Of a DNA stretch of 57,803 nt, positions 18,101 to 25,231 are shown one piece after another. The translations under genes were made by a program, and so were the position numbers. The notes beneath the pieces are model-generated. The model worked only from the letters and a program-made list of their open reading frames with translations. It did not search any database and was not told the DNA's origin. The stretch is from Jatrophihabitans sp. GTDB taxonomy: Bacteria > Actinomycetota > Actinomycetes > Mycobacteriales > Jatrophihabitantaceae. Every line of letters begins with the position of its first letter. The first letter of the stretch is position 1. The stretch is taken from assembly GCA_025963285.1 (NCBI GenBank), contig JAOPUX010000004.1:1-57803 (forward strand), read 5' to 3'.

Positions 18101-20244
18101 GGCTCCACCGTCGCGAAGACCGTGCCGTAGATGCCGTTGGGCTCGGCGGTGCCGAAGCCGCTGGCGCTGACCTGCATCGAGCTGTTCGGCGAGCTCCAGA
18201 TGACGTTCGGGCTGATGTCGACGGAGTTCGTGCTGCACGGGTTGGCGTAGCAGGCGGTGGCCGTGAACTGCTGCGAGGTGCCGCCCATCATCCGCGGGGC
18301 GGACGGGCTGACCGCGATGCTGAGCGGCACGGCCGAGATCACCGATGACGTGCTCGGCGTGCTCGATGCCGAGGCGGCGGAGATGGTGATCGTGCCGAGG
18401 CCGCCGGCCTCGACCAGGCCGTTGTACACGGTGCCGACCGAGGCGTCCGAACTCGACCAGGCGAGGCGGTTGGTCACATCGCCGGTGCTGCCGTCCGGGT
18501 AGGTGGCCGTGGCGTGCAGCTGCTGGGTGTAGTCCCGGCTCGTGCCGAAGAAGCTCTGGTTGTTCGAGCCGGGCACGAGGTGCACCACTGCGGGCGTGAT
18601 CGCCACCGCGGTTACCACCGTGATCGTCACGGTCTCCTGGGCGGTGCCGATGGAGTTGGTGGCGGTGAGCTTGTCGGTGAAGGAGTTCGCGCCGGTGGCC
18701 GACGGGCTGCCGGCGATGGTGGCCGTGCCGTCGCCGTGGTCGGTGAAGGTGACGCCCTTGGGCAGACCGGTGTCGGTGATCGTCGGGTTCGGGTACCCCG
18801 AGGTCGTGACGGCGAGGCTGTTGGACTGCCCCGCCACGAAGATCGCACTCGTGGCGCCGCCGAAGATCGGCGCGCCGGTGACGGTGAGCGTGAACTGCTG
18901 ATCGGCACAGCTGACGTCGTTGCACGCGTCGACGGTCAGCGGGTAGACCCCCGCCTGGCTCGGCGTCCCGCTGAGCGTCACGTCGCCGGTGCCGCTGCCG
19001 TCGGAGTTCGTGGCGGTCGTGGAGTTGAGGCCGGCGGGCAGGGCTCCGATGAAGCGGATGTACGGGCTGTTGGCGCCGGTCGCGTGCGCGCTGAACGAGC
19101 TCGCCACGCCGCGCTGGAAGGTCACCGAACTCGCGGTGGTGATCGCCGGTGCCACCCGCACCGGGTTGATCTGGACGATCGGGGTGGTGCGGGTCGAGGT
19201 CAGCGTCTCGCTGACCGGGTTCGCCACGTAGCTGCGCCCCGATGCCCCACCGCCACCGCCACCGAAGCCGGAGTCGTCCGCGCCGCCGCCACCGCCACCA
19301 CCCCAGTAGCCGCCACCACCCGCGCCACCGCCGCCACCGAAGGCATCCGCGATGTAGGACTTGCAGGGGCCGCAGGTGGGCGGCGGCTCGCTGCAGTCGC
19401 CGAGCCCGCCGTAGATGTCGACGCCTGCATCGGCGGCCTGGCCGCCAGCCATGCCCACGCCGGGCCGGCCGTACTGACCGCCGTGGCAGCCCTGCGAGTG
19501 GCCCGGGTTCCCACCGGAGCCAGGGGCAGTGGCCGAGGGGTAGGAGCCGCCCGCGCCGTCTTCGAGCTTGTTGGTCGAGCCGTCGGCACCGTTGCCGCCA
19601 TTGGCCTCGACACCGCCGCCACCACCGGGGTTGGAGGCACCCTTGGCCCCGGCGCCGCCACCACCGCCGCCACCGGCTGCCGCCACCAGGACGCTCGACC
19701 GCGCGGGCGCGCAGGAGCCGTCACCGGCAACCGGGTTCGCACTCGTGACCCAGGAGGCCGCACCGCCGACACCACCGGAGCCGTCGCCGGAGCGTGCGCC
19801 TCCGGGCATGCCGCTGTTCGCCACGCCGACGTAGAGGACCTCGCCGGCGTGCACCGGGATGACCGTCTCGATCCTGGTGCCGAGGCCACCCGCGCCGCCC
19901 GCGTAGTCGGCGGGGCCACCGGCCAGGTTCTGGGTGGTGGTCTCACCGGCGGTGCCACCGGCACCCACCGCAGTGATCTGCACCTGGGTGATGCCGTGCT
20001 CCACGACGTAGGAGCCGGCCACGCAGGCGGAGGTGTCGGTGTAGATACCGCCGTACTGGTTGAACGTGTCGGCCGAGGCCACCTGTGGCGCCACCACCGC
20101 CAGTGATACCGCGGCGACGGTCACCGACCCGACCACGGCGGCCACGGTCGTGAGAACCGTCGCGCCGCGGAGCCGGCGAGGCAACCCCGAAGTCGCGGAG
20201 TCACGGTGAACATGGCTTGGCCGACGTCGCACGGCGCGCCCCAA
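12187..20244 (-). CDS. Giant modular secreted/surface protein with Gly-rich, Ig-like, Cys-paired repeat and IPT domains
   Basis: 2,685 residues. A basic N-terminus and hydrophobic stretch ending near VASADT (about residue 58) form a signal peptide. Domains in order: a Gly-rich module resembling the ALK/LTK type (about 85-350), two He_PIG Ig-like domains (about 365-545), about five Big_2-like Ig domains (about 545-1025), then about 13 related modules with a xxDxYGN core followed by SPDGTC...C, interrupted by two DUF11-like domains, and two IPT/TIG domains (SPSSGPTSGGTTVTISG; SPSSGPLAGGTHVVVTG). No LPXTG motif or C-terminal membrane segment is present. The start is TTG 20244 or GTG 20232. Likely an adhesin or envelope-associated protein; ligand unknown. 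Confidence 0.85.
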   Translation of the reverse strand: MGRAVRRRPSHVHRDSATSGLPRRLRGATVLTTVAAVVGSVTVAAVSLAVVAPQVASADTFNQYGGIYTDTSACVAGSYVVEHGITQVQITAVGAGGTAGETTTQNLAGGPADYAGGAGGLGTRIETVIPVHAGEVLYVGVANSGMPGGARSGDGSGGVGGAASWVTSANPVAGDGSCAPARSSVLVAAAGGGGGGGAGAKGASNPGGGGGVEANGGNGADGSTNKLEDGAGGSYPSATAPGSGGNPGHSQGCHGGQYGRPGVGMAGGQAADAGVDIYGGLGDCSEPPPTCGPCKSYIADAFGGGGGAGGGGYWGGGGGGGADDSGFGGGGGGASGRSYVANPVSETLTSTRTTPIVQINPVRVAPAITTASSVTFQRGVASSFSAHATGANSPYIRFIGALPAGLNSTTATNSDGSGTGDVTLSGTPSQAGVYPLTVDACNDVSCADQQFTLTVTGAPIFGGATSAIFVAGQSNSLAVTTSGYPNPTITDTGLPKGVTFTDHGDGTATIAGSPSATGANSFTDKLTATNSIGTAQETVTITVVTAVAITPAVVHLVPGSNNQSFFGTSRDYTQQLHATATYPDGSTGDVTNRLAWSSSDASVGTVYNGLVEAGGLGTITISAASASSTPSTSSVISAVPLSIAVSPSAPRMMGGTSQQFTATACYANPCSTNSVDISPNVIWSSPNSSMQVSASGFGTAEPNGIYGTVFATVEPALAVPEVQGESDIVITHGNVVSVELAPGHPVTLPTKGSVQYTPTLVYQDGSRLPADKPLTWSATDVTGTGVATALSSGAVIADSPGTATVHATYTNFDGSTVTGTASLTVIRTPSSLIVGPVTNPGNAGIVKGVSRQFQAIAHYGDGSPDVDVSSSVTWTSTIPSVASVSSSGLVHATGSIDNQNVTISASYPYLDTNGNPTSVSGSSTLSVALLPPVSIAITPASPTTLHPRDSLQFTATATYADGSTLDISSLVYWDSLQNAGTMSYPISDSGLLHVPAGLSAGRATVYAYVGSSSGTIQSNSVVVTATDPLDHVAVSSTNGDYTITAGTSTPDPYKVTGYDSQGNSLGDVTADSTLSISPDGSCAGDDTCTATLADTGGSMHTISATDPNAVHPTSPGLGLTVTRAAITHVSITGGSTTITAGGSTLPFHVVGTDNYGNTADLTNLTSFQLTPDGHCAAAACSATTAGAHTIVATVSTTSPRTVASLPLYVNPSPTIDHLVLSGGTANVLPGAPTAPYVVTAFDPYGNSGDITDQSTLSISPDGTCDQDAHTCTPATSGVHTVTAQNYAPSPLTSNALSLTGVGAPSISAAFTPASITQGTLTQLTWKLTNPNASVTLTKVGFTATVPASLVVNQFLNSCGGTFDDPTGSFVISGITLGAGASCTFTAVEQGTVAGSITSTTTPVTSKEGGPGNTATASLSVAGPPKVSVSFGTGSVSAGATVPLTFTVTNPNVTQSLSGIGFYLPLPAGLSYAGSTITGSCGGAALNIERGDLYFGPDGSDSSHGIGSGADGATLAAGQSCTFSADVTTSGQGSYTVTTSNITSNEEGTGLQGSATVAVTAPLDHFDIQTTSLVAGAPGSFTVTAEDSSGNVITGYDRPATISGTFADSASGCGSDGSSPCAATYSLSPFSNGVATATVTAYLGYEDGLITVTDGSVSSQPALGANVTAGPLDHIVLTGGSSSISAGGSTSSYEIHGYDAYGNSRGDDPDAALTMSPDGTCSTDSCTTNVADAPGEHHTVTATDSAAPHPTDTSTVTVGDGPIVELDVSGGSTSIVAGTSTSSYAVAAVDLYGNAIPVTPAGEVTLSMSPDGTCDQMTRTCTATSTGAHDVYFTAVGAHVDETVQVTPGPLDHLVLQVPQSSLAAGQGIGLLAKGADAYGNAISGDLTADTTFTSDLGTCDGDFCRLTQAGDGSITGTDGSATGSAAMHVDAGGLDHIALAGGDATVVAGTATHAYTVSGTDSYGNSLGDVTSQVTLSISPDGTCSAGVCVASTVGTHQVTAFDPSAGGGPTEVNLEVTAAPVASLTVRGGSATIDAGRWTVPYYVSGSDAFGNRIATVDTTLSISPDGHCDQVQDACTADTADSDGSFHTVTFTAADGATASEQLDVTAGSPQTLVISPDPATAPIDTDRAFTAEAFDAEGNDLGDVTGGTTFTVYGGGTCSANLCRSGSVGNHVVVGTDGSASGTATFTVTPGAVTSIKLTPTDSTATAGQASAPFQAEGYDSAGDDVGDVTSSVTLSISPDGTCSAKAPTCQSNTPDASGSSHTVTATYGDDGPTATANLVITPAPDNGYDHLVLTPSSGSTQAGAQLTYTATGYDSANNPVGDATADTTFTVSGGTCAANVCTLTTAGTQTVSAQDGSATGTASVVVLAGPLDHLQLTGGSLSATVGTATAPYEVEGFDAYGNDLGDLSGSATLSISPEGSCNQVTFTCVAATADSFSNHTVTATDLAAAYPTASLWLHVNSGGGPVGPPPAGAAPVVTGVSPSSGPTSGGTTVTISGQGFTGASGVSFGSTIVKKITVVSDTEITVTAPAGSAGPTEVSVTGPSGSSGPSKNDTFTYVAATAEPAAVSAVSPSSGPLAGGTHVVVTGVRFTGASQVWFGSVAAASFTVVSDTEIDAVSPAERSGSHNVLVVTAGGTSPSSSLDKFQFTNAAASTPPATPSTAIAAPVSLAVTTERRRTAAG
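12900..17165 (-). repeat. Coding repeats: about 13 Cys-paired Ig-like modules
   Basis: Within the surface protein, roughly 80-residue modules recur with the pattern LDHxxLxGG, then AGTxTxxYxVxGxDxYGNxLGDVT, then TLSISPDGTC, a second Cys 5-9 residues later and HTVTAxD. The plus strand therefore repeats GTCACC..GTTGCCGTA and GTGCCGTCCGG.GAGATCGA. The run is interrupted at about 15.5-16.4 kb by two DUF11-like domains. Copies are divergent enough to look old rather than recently amplified. Boundaries are approximate. Confidence 0.8.
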
Positions 20245-20468
20245 AGGTGTCTGCAGGACCGCCAGAAATGACCGCCACTAAACGCGGACTTTACATAGGC
20301 GCTAGGCCGCTGACAACTCCAAACGATCTTCCCTCAGCGGGCTCCGCGAATTCCGCCGAATGAGCCTAGGATGCCTCGGTTTAGCTGAATGTGGCGCCGG
20401 TCAGACCCGGTCGATCCCGGCCGGCTGCGGGTGCCGCGAAACGTAGCGTTTTCGCAGGTACTTAGCGT

Positions 20469-20474
20469 TATGAT
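20469..20474 (+). promoter_or_regulatory. Candidate -10 element (TATGAT) for the 20541 secreted-protein gene
   Basis: TATGAT stands out in GC-rich DNA 67 bases before the ATG at 20541. The heptamer TAGCGTT occurs twice just upstream (20444 and 20463). No convincing -35 hexamer is seen at 17 bases, so the call is weak. Confidence 0.3.
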
Positions 20475-20540
20475 CCCGCTGCTATTGCCGCACTAGTCGG
20501 ATTTCCCCGACTTGCGGTTTCCTGGGAGGGAATCCGAGCA

Positions 20541-21524
20541 ATGAATGTCAAGCGTTTCCGCATGCCCGCCGCCATCGCGGCCACCGCAGTCCTCGTGGCC
20601 ACCGGGGTCAGCTCCGCGACGCCGAGCCCGGCACCGCCGAACGGCGCGTTCCAGTCGGTACCGGTCCTGCGCGTACTCGACAGTGCCAACCATGTCGGCA
20701 CCACCGGCCCGATAGCGGCCAACAAGAAGATCGGGATCCAGATCGCCGGACTCGACGGGATCCCCGCCACGGGCGTCAGTGCCGTGCTGCTCAACGTGGC
20801 CGCGAGCGCCTCCACGAGCTCAGGCTCGATCACGGTGTACGCCTCCGGTACCACCAAGCCCGCGGTCCCGAACCTCTACTTCGGCACCGGTCAGCACATC
20901 GCCGACACCGTCGTCGTGCCGCTGGGCAGCAACGGCGTCGTCGACTTCTACGACACCACCACCGGCACCGTGCAGCTCACCGCGGACGTCTCCGGGTACT
21001 ACGCCCCGGCGCAGGCACCCGGCTCCACCCCGGTCAGCTACACCGCGACACTCGGCAACTCGGACTTCGTCTGGAACAGCCAGTACGCCTACGGCACCAC
21101 GACCGGCTCCTACACCGAGTACTTCACCCGGTACTACAACTGGTCGATCCCGGCGATCACCCAGGACATCCTCGACAACGGTCAGGTGCAGGTCTACTTC
21201 GTGCCCTCGGCGTCGGAGAGCAGCCAGCAGTGGGTTCCGCTGCCCTACTCGTTCACCGACGGCTCCGGGAACTTCGACTACATCACCGCCTACGAGACGA
21301 GCCTCGGGCAGGTCCGGCTGCACTTCTTCTTCGTGCAGCGCAACCCCAGCGCCACGATCCCGACGCTCTCGACGTGGAACATCGCCACTACACGGTTCAA
21401 GGTCGTGGTCACGCCCGGCATCTCCGGCGACGGCGCCGCACCGGCGGCCGCACCGGCGAAGGTGACGGGCGCCCCCACCACCACCGTCCGGCACGGCAAC
21501 ATCGCGACGGTGACCACGAAGTAG
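20541..21524 (+). CDS. Secreted two-domain beta-rich protein
   Basis: 327 residues with a signal peptide (AAIAATAVLVATGVSSATPS). Residues about 42-155 form a domain common in exported actinobacterial proteins: starting VLRVLDS, through ATGVSAVLLNVAA and ending TADVSGYYAPA. The second half (about 170-300) is aromatic-rich, with WSIPAITQDILDNGQVQVYF, WVPLPYS and FKVVVTPG; this resembles modules I associate with Bacteroidota lipoproteins. The first domain recurs in the collagen-like protein at 24194-25126. An upstream GGGAGGGA ribosome site supports ATG 20541. No enzymatic motif is visible; probably a surface or matrix protein. Confidence 0.75.
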   Translation: MNVKRFRMPAAIAATAVLVATGVSSATPSPAPPNGAFQSVPVLRVLDSANHVGTTGPIAANKKIGIQIAGLDGIPATGVSAVLLNVAASASTSSGSITVYASGTTKPAVPNLYFGTGQHIADTVVVPLGSNGVVDFYDTTTGTVQLTADVSGYYAPAQAPGSTPVSYTATLGNSDFVWNSQYAYGTTTGSYTEYFTRYYNWSIPAITQDILDNGQVQVYFVPSASESSQQWVPLPYSFTDGSGNFDYITAYETSLGQVRLHFFFVQRNPSATIPTLSTWNIATTRFKVVVTPGISGDGAAPAAAPAKVTGAPTTTVRHGNIATVTTK

Positions 21525-21529
21525 TCCGC

Positions 21530-21559
21530 TGCCGGGCCGGCCGCACCGCCGGCCCGGCA
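21530..21559 (+). terminator. GC-rich hairpin after the 20541 secreted-protein gene
   Basis: Perfect 12-bp stem TGCCGGGCCGGC / GCCGGCCCGGCA with a 6-base loop, starting 6 bases after the stop codon at 21524. There is no following T-run, as is usual for actinobacterial hairpin terminators. Confidence 0.6.
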
Positions 21560-21659
21560 CCGCGGAGGCGTTACTGAGAAAGCGCCTAGAGCGCGGAACC
21601 CCGAAGAGGACGGCCGCTCTATACGCTTTGATCTTCGCTCACCGCATCGAGGAGTTCTC

Positions 21660-23066
21660 GTGGTCGCTGCTGCACGCAAGGTTCGTCGGATCGTGGCCAT
21701 CGGCGGGTTGGTGGCCGCAGTCGGAGGTGCCCCGGCCACGCAGGTGGCGCTGCCCTCCCTGGCCGGCGACGCGATCACCCTGAGCACGGGCTCGCATCAC
21801 GCGGCCGGCGCCTCGGCCGCGCCCCCCACCACGGCGCAGTGCGAGAAGGCGTACGGCTTCGCCTGCTACGGCGCCACCCAGATCCAGCAGGCCTACGACG
21901 AGGCCCCCCTCTTCAAGAGCGGGATCACCGGCAAGGGGCAGACGATCGTCATCGTCGACTCCTTCGGCTCGCCGACCATCCAGCACGACCTCGGCGTCTT
22001 CGATAAGGCCTACGGCCTTCCGGCGCCGCCGAAGCTGACGATCATCCATCCGGCCGGCAAGATCCCCCCGTTCAGCGGCAAGAACGACGCGATGACGGGC
22101 TGGGCCGGCGAGACGACCCTCGACGTCGAGTACGCCCACACGATCGCGCCGGGCGCCAACATCCTGCTCGTCGAGACACCGGTCTCCGAGGAGGAGGGCA
22201 CCAGCGGCTTCCCCCAGATCGAGACCGCGGAGAAGTACGTCATCGCCCATCACCTTGGCGGGGTGATCAGCCAGAGCTTCGGCGCGACGGAGGAGACCTT
22301 CCCGACGACCAAGTCGCTGCTGGCCCTGCGCGGCGCCTACGTAGCCGCGGCAAAGGCGGGCGTCACCGTGCTCACCGCCTCCGGTGACAGCGGCGCGGCA
22401 GACACCAAGTCGAACGAGACCACCTACTACCTCAAGCCCGTGACCTCCTGGCCGGACAGCGACCCGCTCATCACCGGCGTCGGCGGCACCCAGCTGCACC
22501 TGGCCACGGCCACTAAGGCCCGCACTGCGGACACCGTCTGGAACGACACCTACAACGTCACGCTGCAGCAGGCGTTCTACGGCGACAACGGCCCCAACCC
22601 GCTCGCCGGCGGTGGCGGCAAGTCGGCGATCTTCCCCCGGCCGAGCTACCAGAACAAGGTCGCGGCCACCGTCGGCGCCGATCGCGGCGTTCCGGACATC
22701 TCGATGAGCGGCGCCTGCGACGGCTCGGTGAACACCTACCAGTCCTTCCCCGGCTACCCCGCGGGCTGGTACCCCACCTGCGGCACCAGCGAGGCGACCC
22801 CGCTCTTCGCCGGCATCGTCGCGCTGGCCGAGCAGAAGGCCAAGCACTCCCTCGGCACCATCAACCCGGCGCTCTACGCGCTGTCGGCCAAGCACGCGGC
22901 GGGCATCGTCGACGTCACCAAGGGCAACAACACGGTGGGCTTCACGCAGGGCGGCTCGCTGCACACCGTCACCGGGTTCAAGGCTGTGGCCGGCTACGAC
23001 CTGGCCTCCGGAGTCGGCACCGTCGACGCCGCGAAGTTCGTCCCAGAGCTGGCCGCCGCCGGTTAG
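21660..23066 (+). CDS. S53 family (sedolisin/kumamolisin-like) secreted serine-carboxyl peptidase
   Basis: 468 residues. The Ser-Glu-Asp machinery is present: Glu151 and Asp155 in AGETTLDVEYAH, Asp243 in TASGDSGA, and the nucleophile Ser377 in CGTSEATPLFAG. A hydrophobic N-terminus (IVAIGGLVAAVGGAPATQVA) suggests export. Only about 60 residues precede the catalytic core, so the roughly 180-residue pro-kumamolisin activation domain is absent. Family members are acid-active endopeptidases. GTG 21660 follows GAGGAG. The C-terminal VTGFKAVAGYDLASGVGTVD matches the usual calcium-site region. It probably processes or degrades external protein; its neighbours are exported structural proteins. Confidence 0.9.
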   Translation: MVAAARKVRRIVAIGGLVAAVGGAPATQVALPSLAGDAITLSTGSHHAAGASAAPPTTAQCEKAYGFACYGATQIQQAYDEAPLFKSGITGKGQTIVIVDSFGSPTIQHDLGVFDKAYGLPAPPKLTIIHPAGKIPPFSGKNDAMTGWAGETTLDVEYAHTIAPGANILLVETPVSEEEGTSGFPQIETAEKYVIAHHLGGVISQSFGATEETFPTTKSLLALRGAYVAAAKAGVTVLTASGDSGAADTKSNETTYYLKPVTSWPDSDPLITGVGGTQLHLATATKARTADTVWNDTYNVTLQQAFYGDNGPNPLAGGGGKSAIFPRPSYQNKVAATVGADRGVPDISMSGACDGSVNTYQSFPGYPAGWYPTCGTSEATPLFAGIVALAEQKAKHSLGTINPALYALSAKHAAGIVDVTKGNNTVGFTQGGSLHTVTGFKAVAGYDLASGVGTVDAAKFVPELAAAG

Positions 23067-23073
23067 CTCCTGC

Positions 23074-23120
23074 GATTGTGCAACTTCTGGCGCCCTGCGG
23101 GCGCCAGAAGTTGCACAATC
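23074..23120. terminator. Long perfect hairpin between convergent genes
   Basis: Arms of 21 bp (23074-23094 and 23100-23120) pair without mismatch around the loop CTGCG. It lies between the convergent S53 peptidase (stop 23066) and collagen-like gene (stop 23135), so it can serve both strands. No T-tract flanks it. The outer arm contains TTGTGCAA, similar to TTGCGCAA in the hairpin at 24138-24182. Confidence 0.75.
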
Positions 23121-23134
23121 GGGCTGCGGTGCGA

Positions 23135-24031
23135 TCAGTCGGTCGGGGTCACCTGGGCCTCGGTGAGGCAGTACGTCGACTGCTCGTCGATGGAGCCCGA
23201 GACGGTGAGACTCGACCAGCTGGTGAAGCCCCGTGAATTCGTCAGCTTGCGGAAGACGGTGAAGTCGAAGCTCGCCTCGTCGCCGGCGGACCCGCTGATG
23301 CCGAAGTCGTAGGGCGGGACGGGCGAGCCGACCACCACCGAGATCGGAACCGACCCGTTGATGGCCTGGAACCCCACGTTGCCGGCGTACTCGTAGGCGT
23401 TCCCGGCGACCTTGGTGGCGCTACCGCGGACGTCGTAGCCGACCTTCGGGTGGCTACCGGAGTCGAAGACCTCCAGGTCTGCGGCACCGCTGGCCTCGCA
23501 GTACGCCTCGACGGTGAGCCCGGTGGCGGCGTCGGTGTAGGTCTGGGTCGACGCATCGATGACGCTCGTCGTCTCGACCACCAGGGTGTGCGCCCCCGAG
23601 CCGACCGGCCCGGCCGGACCGGGCGAGCCGGGCGATCCGCTCGGGCCGGGAGGGCCAGCCGGACCGGACGGGCCGGGCGACCCTGGCACACCCTGCTTGC
23701 CGGTCGCGCCCGTCGCCCCCTTGGCACCAGACGGACCAGCCGGACCAGACGGACCCGTCGCCCCCTTCGCGCCCGTGGCCCCCTTGGCTCCGGTCGCGCC
23801 CTTGGGGCCGGTGACGTTGAGGGTGATCGGGGTGTACTTCGACGGGCACTTGCCGGCCGAGCTGAGCACCGCCAGCTGCCCGGTGCTGGAGACGCACGCC
23901 TTCACGGTCTTGGCAGCAGTGGTCGTCGTCGCGGCAGCCGTCGCGGCCGCGGTGGCACTGATGACCACTGCCACCGCGACTCCCACTCCGGCGATGCGAC
24001 GGCCCTTTCGAGCAGTGAACGACACAGACAC
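23135..24031 (-). CDS. Secreted collagen-like protein
   Basis: 298 residues. A basic stretch (ARKGRRIAG) followed by a hydrophobic, Ala/Thr-rich segment forms a signal or anchor sequence. A short segment with [16 protein letters not shown] and [16 protein letters not shown] precedes about 24 uninterrupted Gly-X-Y triplets ([12 protein letters not shown]... to ...GPVGSG). A C-terminal globular beta-rich domain of about 150 residues follows, probably a trimerisation head. The GTG start at 24031 is selected because GGGAGGGG lies 5 bases upstream; an in-frame start at 24055 would sit before the ribosome site. Likely a surface fibre; binding partner unknown. Confidence 0.85.
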   Translation of the reverse strand: MSVSFTARKGRRIAGVGVAVAVVISATAAATAAATTTTAAKTVKACVSSTGQLAVLSSAGKCPSKYTPITLNVTGPKGATGAKGATGAKGATGPSGPAGPSGAKGATGATGKQGVPGSPGPSGPAGPPGPSGSPGSPGPAGPVGSGAHTLVVETTSVIDASTQTYTDAATGLTVEAYCEASGAADLEVFDSGSHPKVGYDVRGSATKVAGNAYEYAGNVGFQAINGSVPISVVVGSPVPPYDFGISGSAGDEASFDFTVFRKLTNSRGFTSWSSLTVSGSIDEQSTYCLTEAQVTPTD

Positions 24032-24137
24032 GGGTTCCCCTCCCAGAGCCAGCACGGGGCGCTACGAGCGGCCCCCGAGGAGGTTTTCACAACCCACGGG
24101 CCTTGTCCCTGGGGGGAAATACCGAGCCTTCTGGTGA

Positions 24138-24182
24138 ATTGCGCAATTCTCGCCGCCACTGGGGCGGCGAGAATTGCGGAAT
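24138..24182 (-). terminator. Hairpin terminator downstream of the second collagen-like gene
   Basis: 16-bp perfect stem (24142-24157 with 24163-24178, loop ACTGG), extended by three further pairs after one mismatch. It begins 11 bases after the stop of the 24194-25126 gene in its direction of transcription. No T-run. Confidence 0.65.
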
Positions 24183-24193
24183 CGGGGTGACCG

Positions 24194-25126
24194 TCAGTTC
24201 GGGCCGTGCACGATCCAGATGCTGAACGTGTAGTTGTTCGCGACGATCGTGGAGCTGCCGTGATTGCACACGTCGAAGGGCACGTAGTTCGCCGTCTTGA
24301 CCACGCCCGGAACCAGTACGAGGTAGGCCGGGTAGCCGCCCAAGTAGTCCGGGGTCAGGATCGCCGTGTCGCCGACCTTCGCGCCAGCGACGTACTCCGA
24401 GAGCGTCCCGCAGACCCCGGCGGAGTCGGTGATGCTCACCTGGCCCGTTCCGTAGTAGGTCACCGAGCCAGGCGACCCGGAGGGGCCAGCGGGACCGGAC
24501 GGACCAGAGGGACCCGACGGCCCGGACGGACCCGACGGGCCGGGAGGCCCCGACGGTCCGTCGCTGGCCGGCACGTAGTAGCCGTCCACGAGGATCTTGA
24601 CCGCCACGCTGCCGGTCGAGCCGTTGTGCAGATGGATCTTGCCCAGCGTCCCGACACCGACCGTGAGGCCATTGGAGACCGAGGCACCCGCAGCCCAGGA
24701 CACGGTCGGCACGGTCGGCAGCGCGGCGCCGCGGGGGTAGATCGTGAGCGAGCCGGCGGCGGTGCCGCTGGAGACGAGCACCGAGAGCGTCACCGCGGTG
24801 GCGCTCGCCGGAACCGAGGCGGTACCTGCGGCGGCGACGTCCTTGCCAGCACCGCCGGCCAGCGTCCCGGAGTAGAGCGACGCCGCCGTGATCGAGCTGT
24901 AGGTCGAGGGGGCCGACGGCGAGCCCGAGCCGCTGGCCGCAGCCGCCGCGATGCTCGTGGCCGCCACGGCCAGGCCGAGGACCGCGGCGCCCAGCACCAC
25001 GCGTTGCCGGCGGCGCGAGGTCGTCCGCGCGGCGGCTCGCTCGTCCTCGAGCGCGGCGACCTTGAGCCGCAGCCCCTCGAGGGTGTCGGCAGGGTTTTCA
25101 GGGTGCGCCGAAGTTGATGTCGCCAC
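24194..25126 (-). CDS. Membrane-anchored collagen-like protein
   Basis: 310 residues. The N-terminus is predicted cytoplasmic and coiled (ADTLEGLRLKVAALEDERAA), then a basic stop-transfer patch TTSRRRQR and a single hydrophobic helix of about 20 residues, giving a type II membrane topology. Next comes a domain homologous to residues 42-155 of the 20541 product (ATAVTLSVLVSSGTAAGSLT ... VDGYYVPAS), then about 11 Gly-X-Y triplets dominated by GPS, then a C-terminal head with two Cys. The GTG start at 25126 follows a strong GGGAGG site; an upstream in-frame start at 25204 lacks one. Likely exposed on the cell surface as a trimer. Confidence 0.8.
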   Translation of the reverse strand: MATSTSAHPENPADTLEGLRLKVAALEDERAAARTTSRRRQRVVLGAAVLGLAVAATSIAAAAASGSGSPSAPSTYSSITAASLYSGTLAGGAGKDVAAAGTASVPASATAVTLSVLVSSGTAAGSLTIYPRGAALPTVPTVSWAAGASVSNGLTVGVGTLGKIHLHNGSTGSVAVKILVDGYYVPASDGPSGPPGPSGPSGPSGPSGPSGPAGPSGSPGSVTYYGTGQVSITDSAGVCGTLSEYVAGAKVGDTAILTPDYLGGYPAYLVLVPGVVKTANYVPFDVCNHGSSTIVANNYTFSIWIVHGPN

Positions 25127-25231
25127 GGGGTTCCCTCCCAGGAACTCATCGACCGCCTGGGCGTGGGCCGCCGGGCGGGTCGAGGTACCGGCCCAGAGTC
25201 GCACTCAGACGTCGCGAAGTCACCGGCACCG

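Noticed and set aside
12355-18348. Long open frame on the plus strand antisense to the surface protein
   Set aside because: It is arginine/glycine-rich with no domains or signal and mirrors the repeat structure of the real gene in GC-rich DNA; the minus-strand protein has a signal peptide and clear domains.
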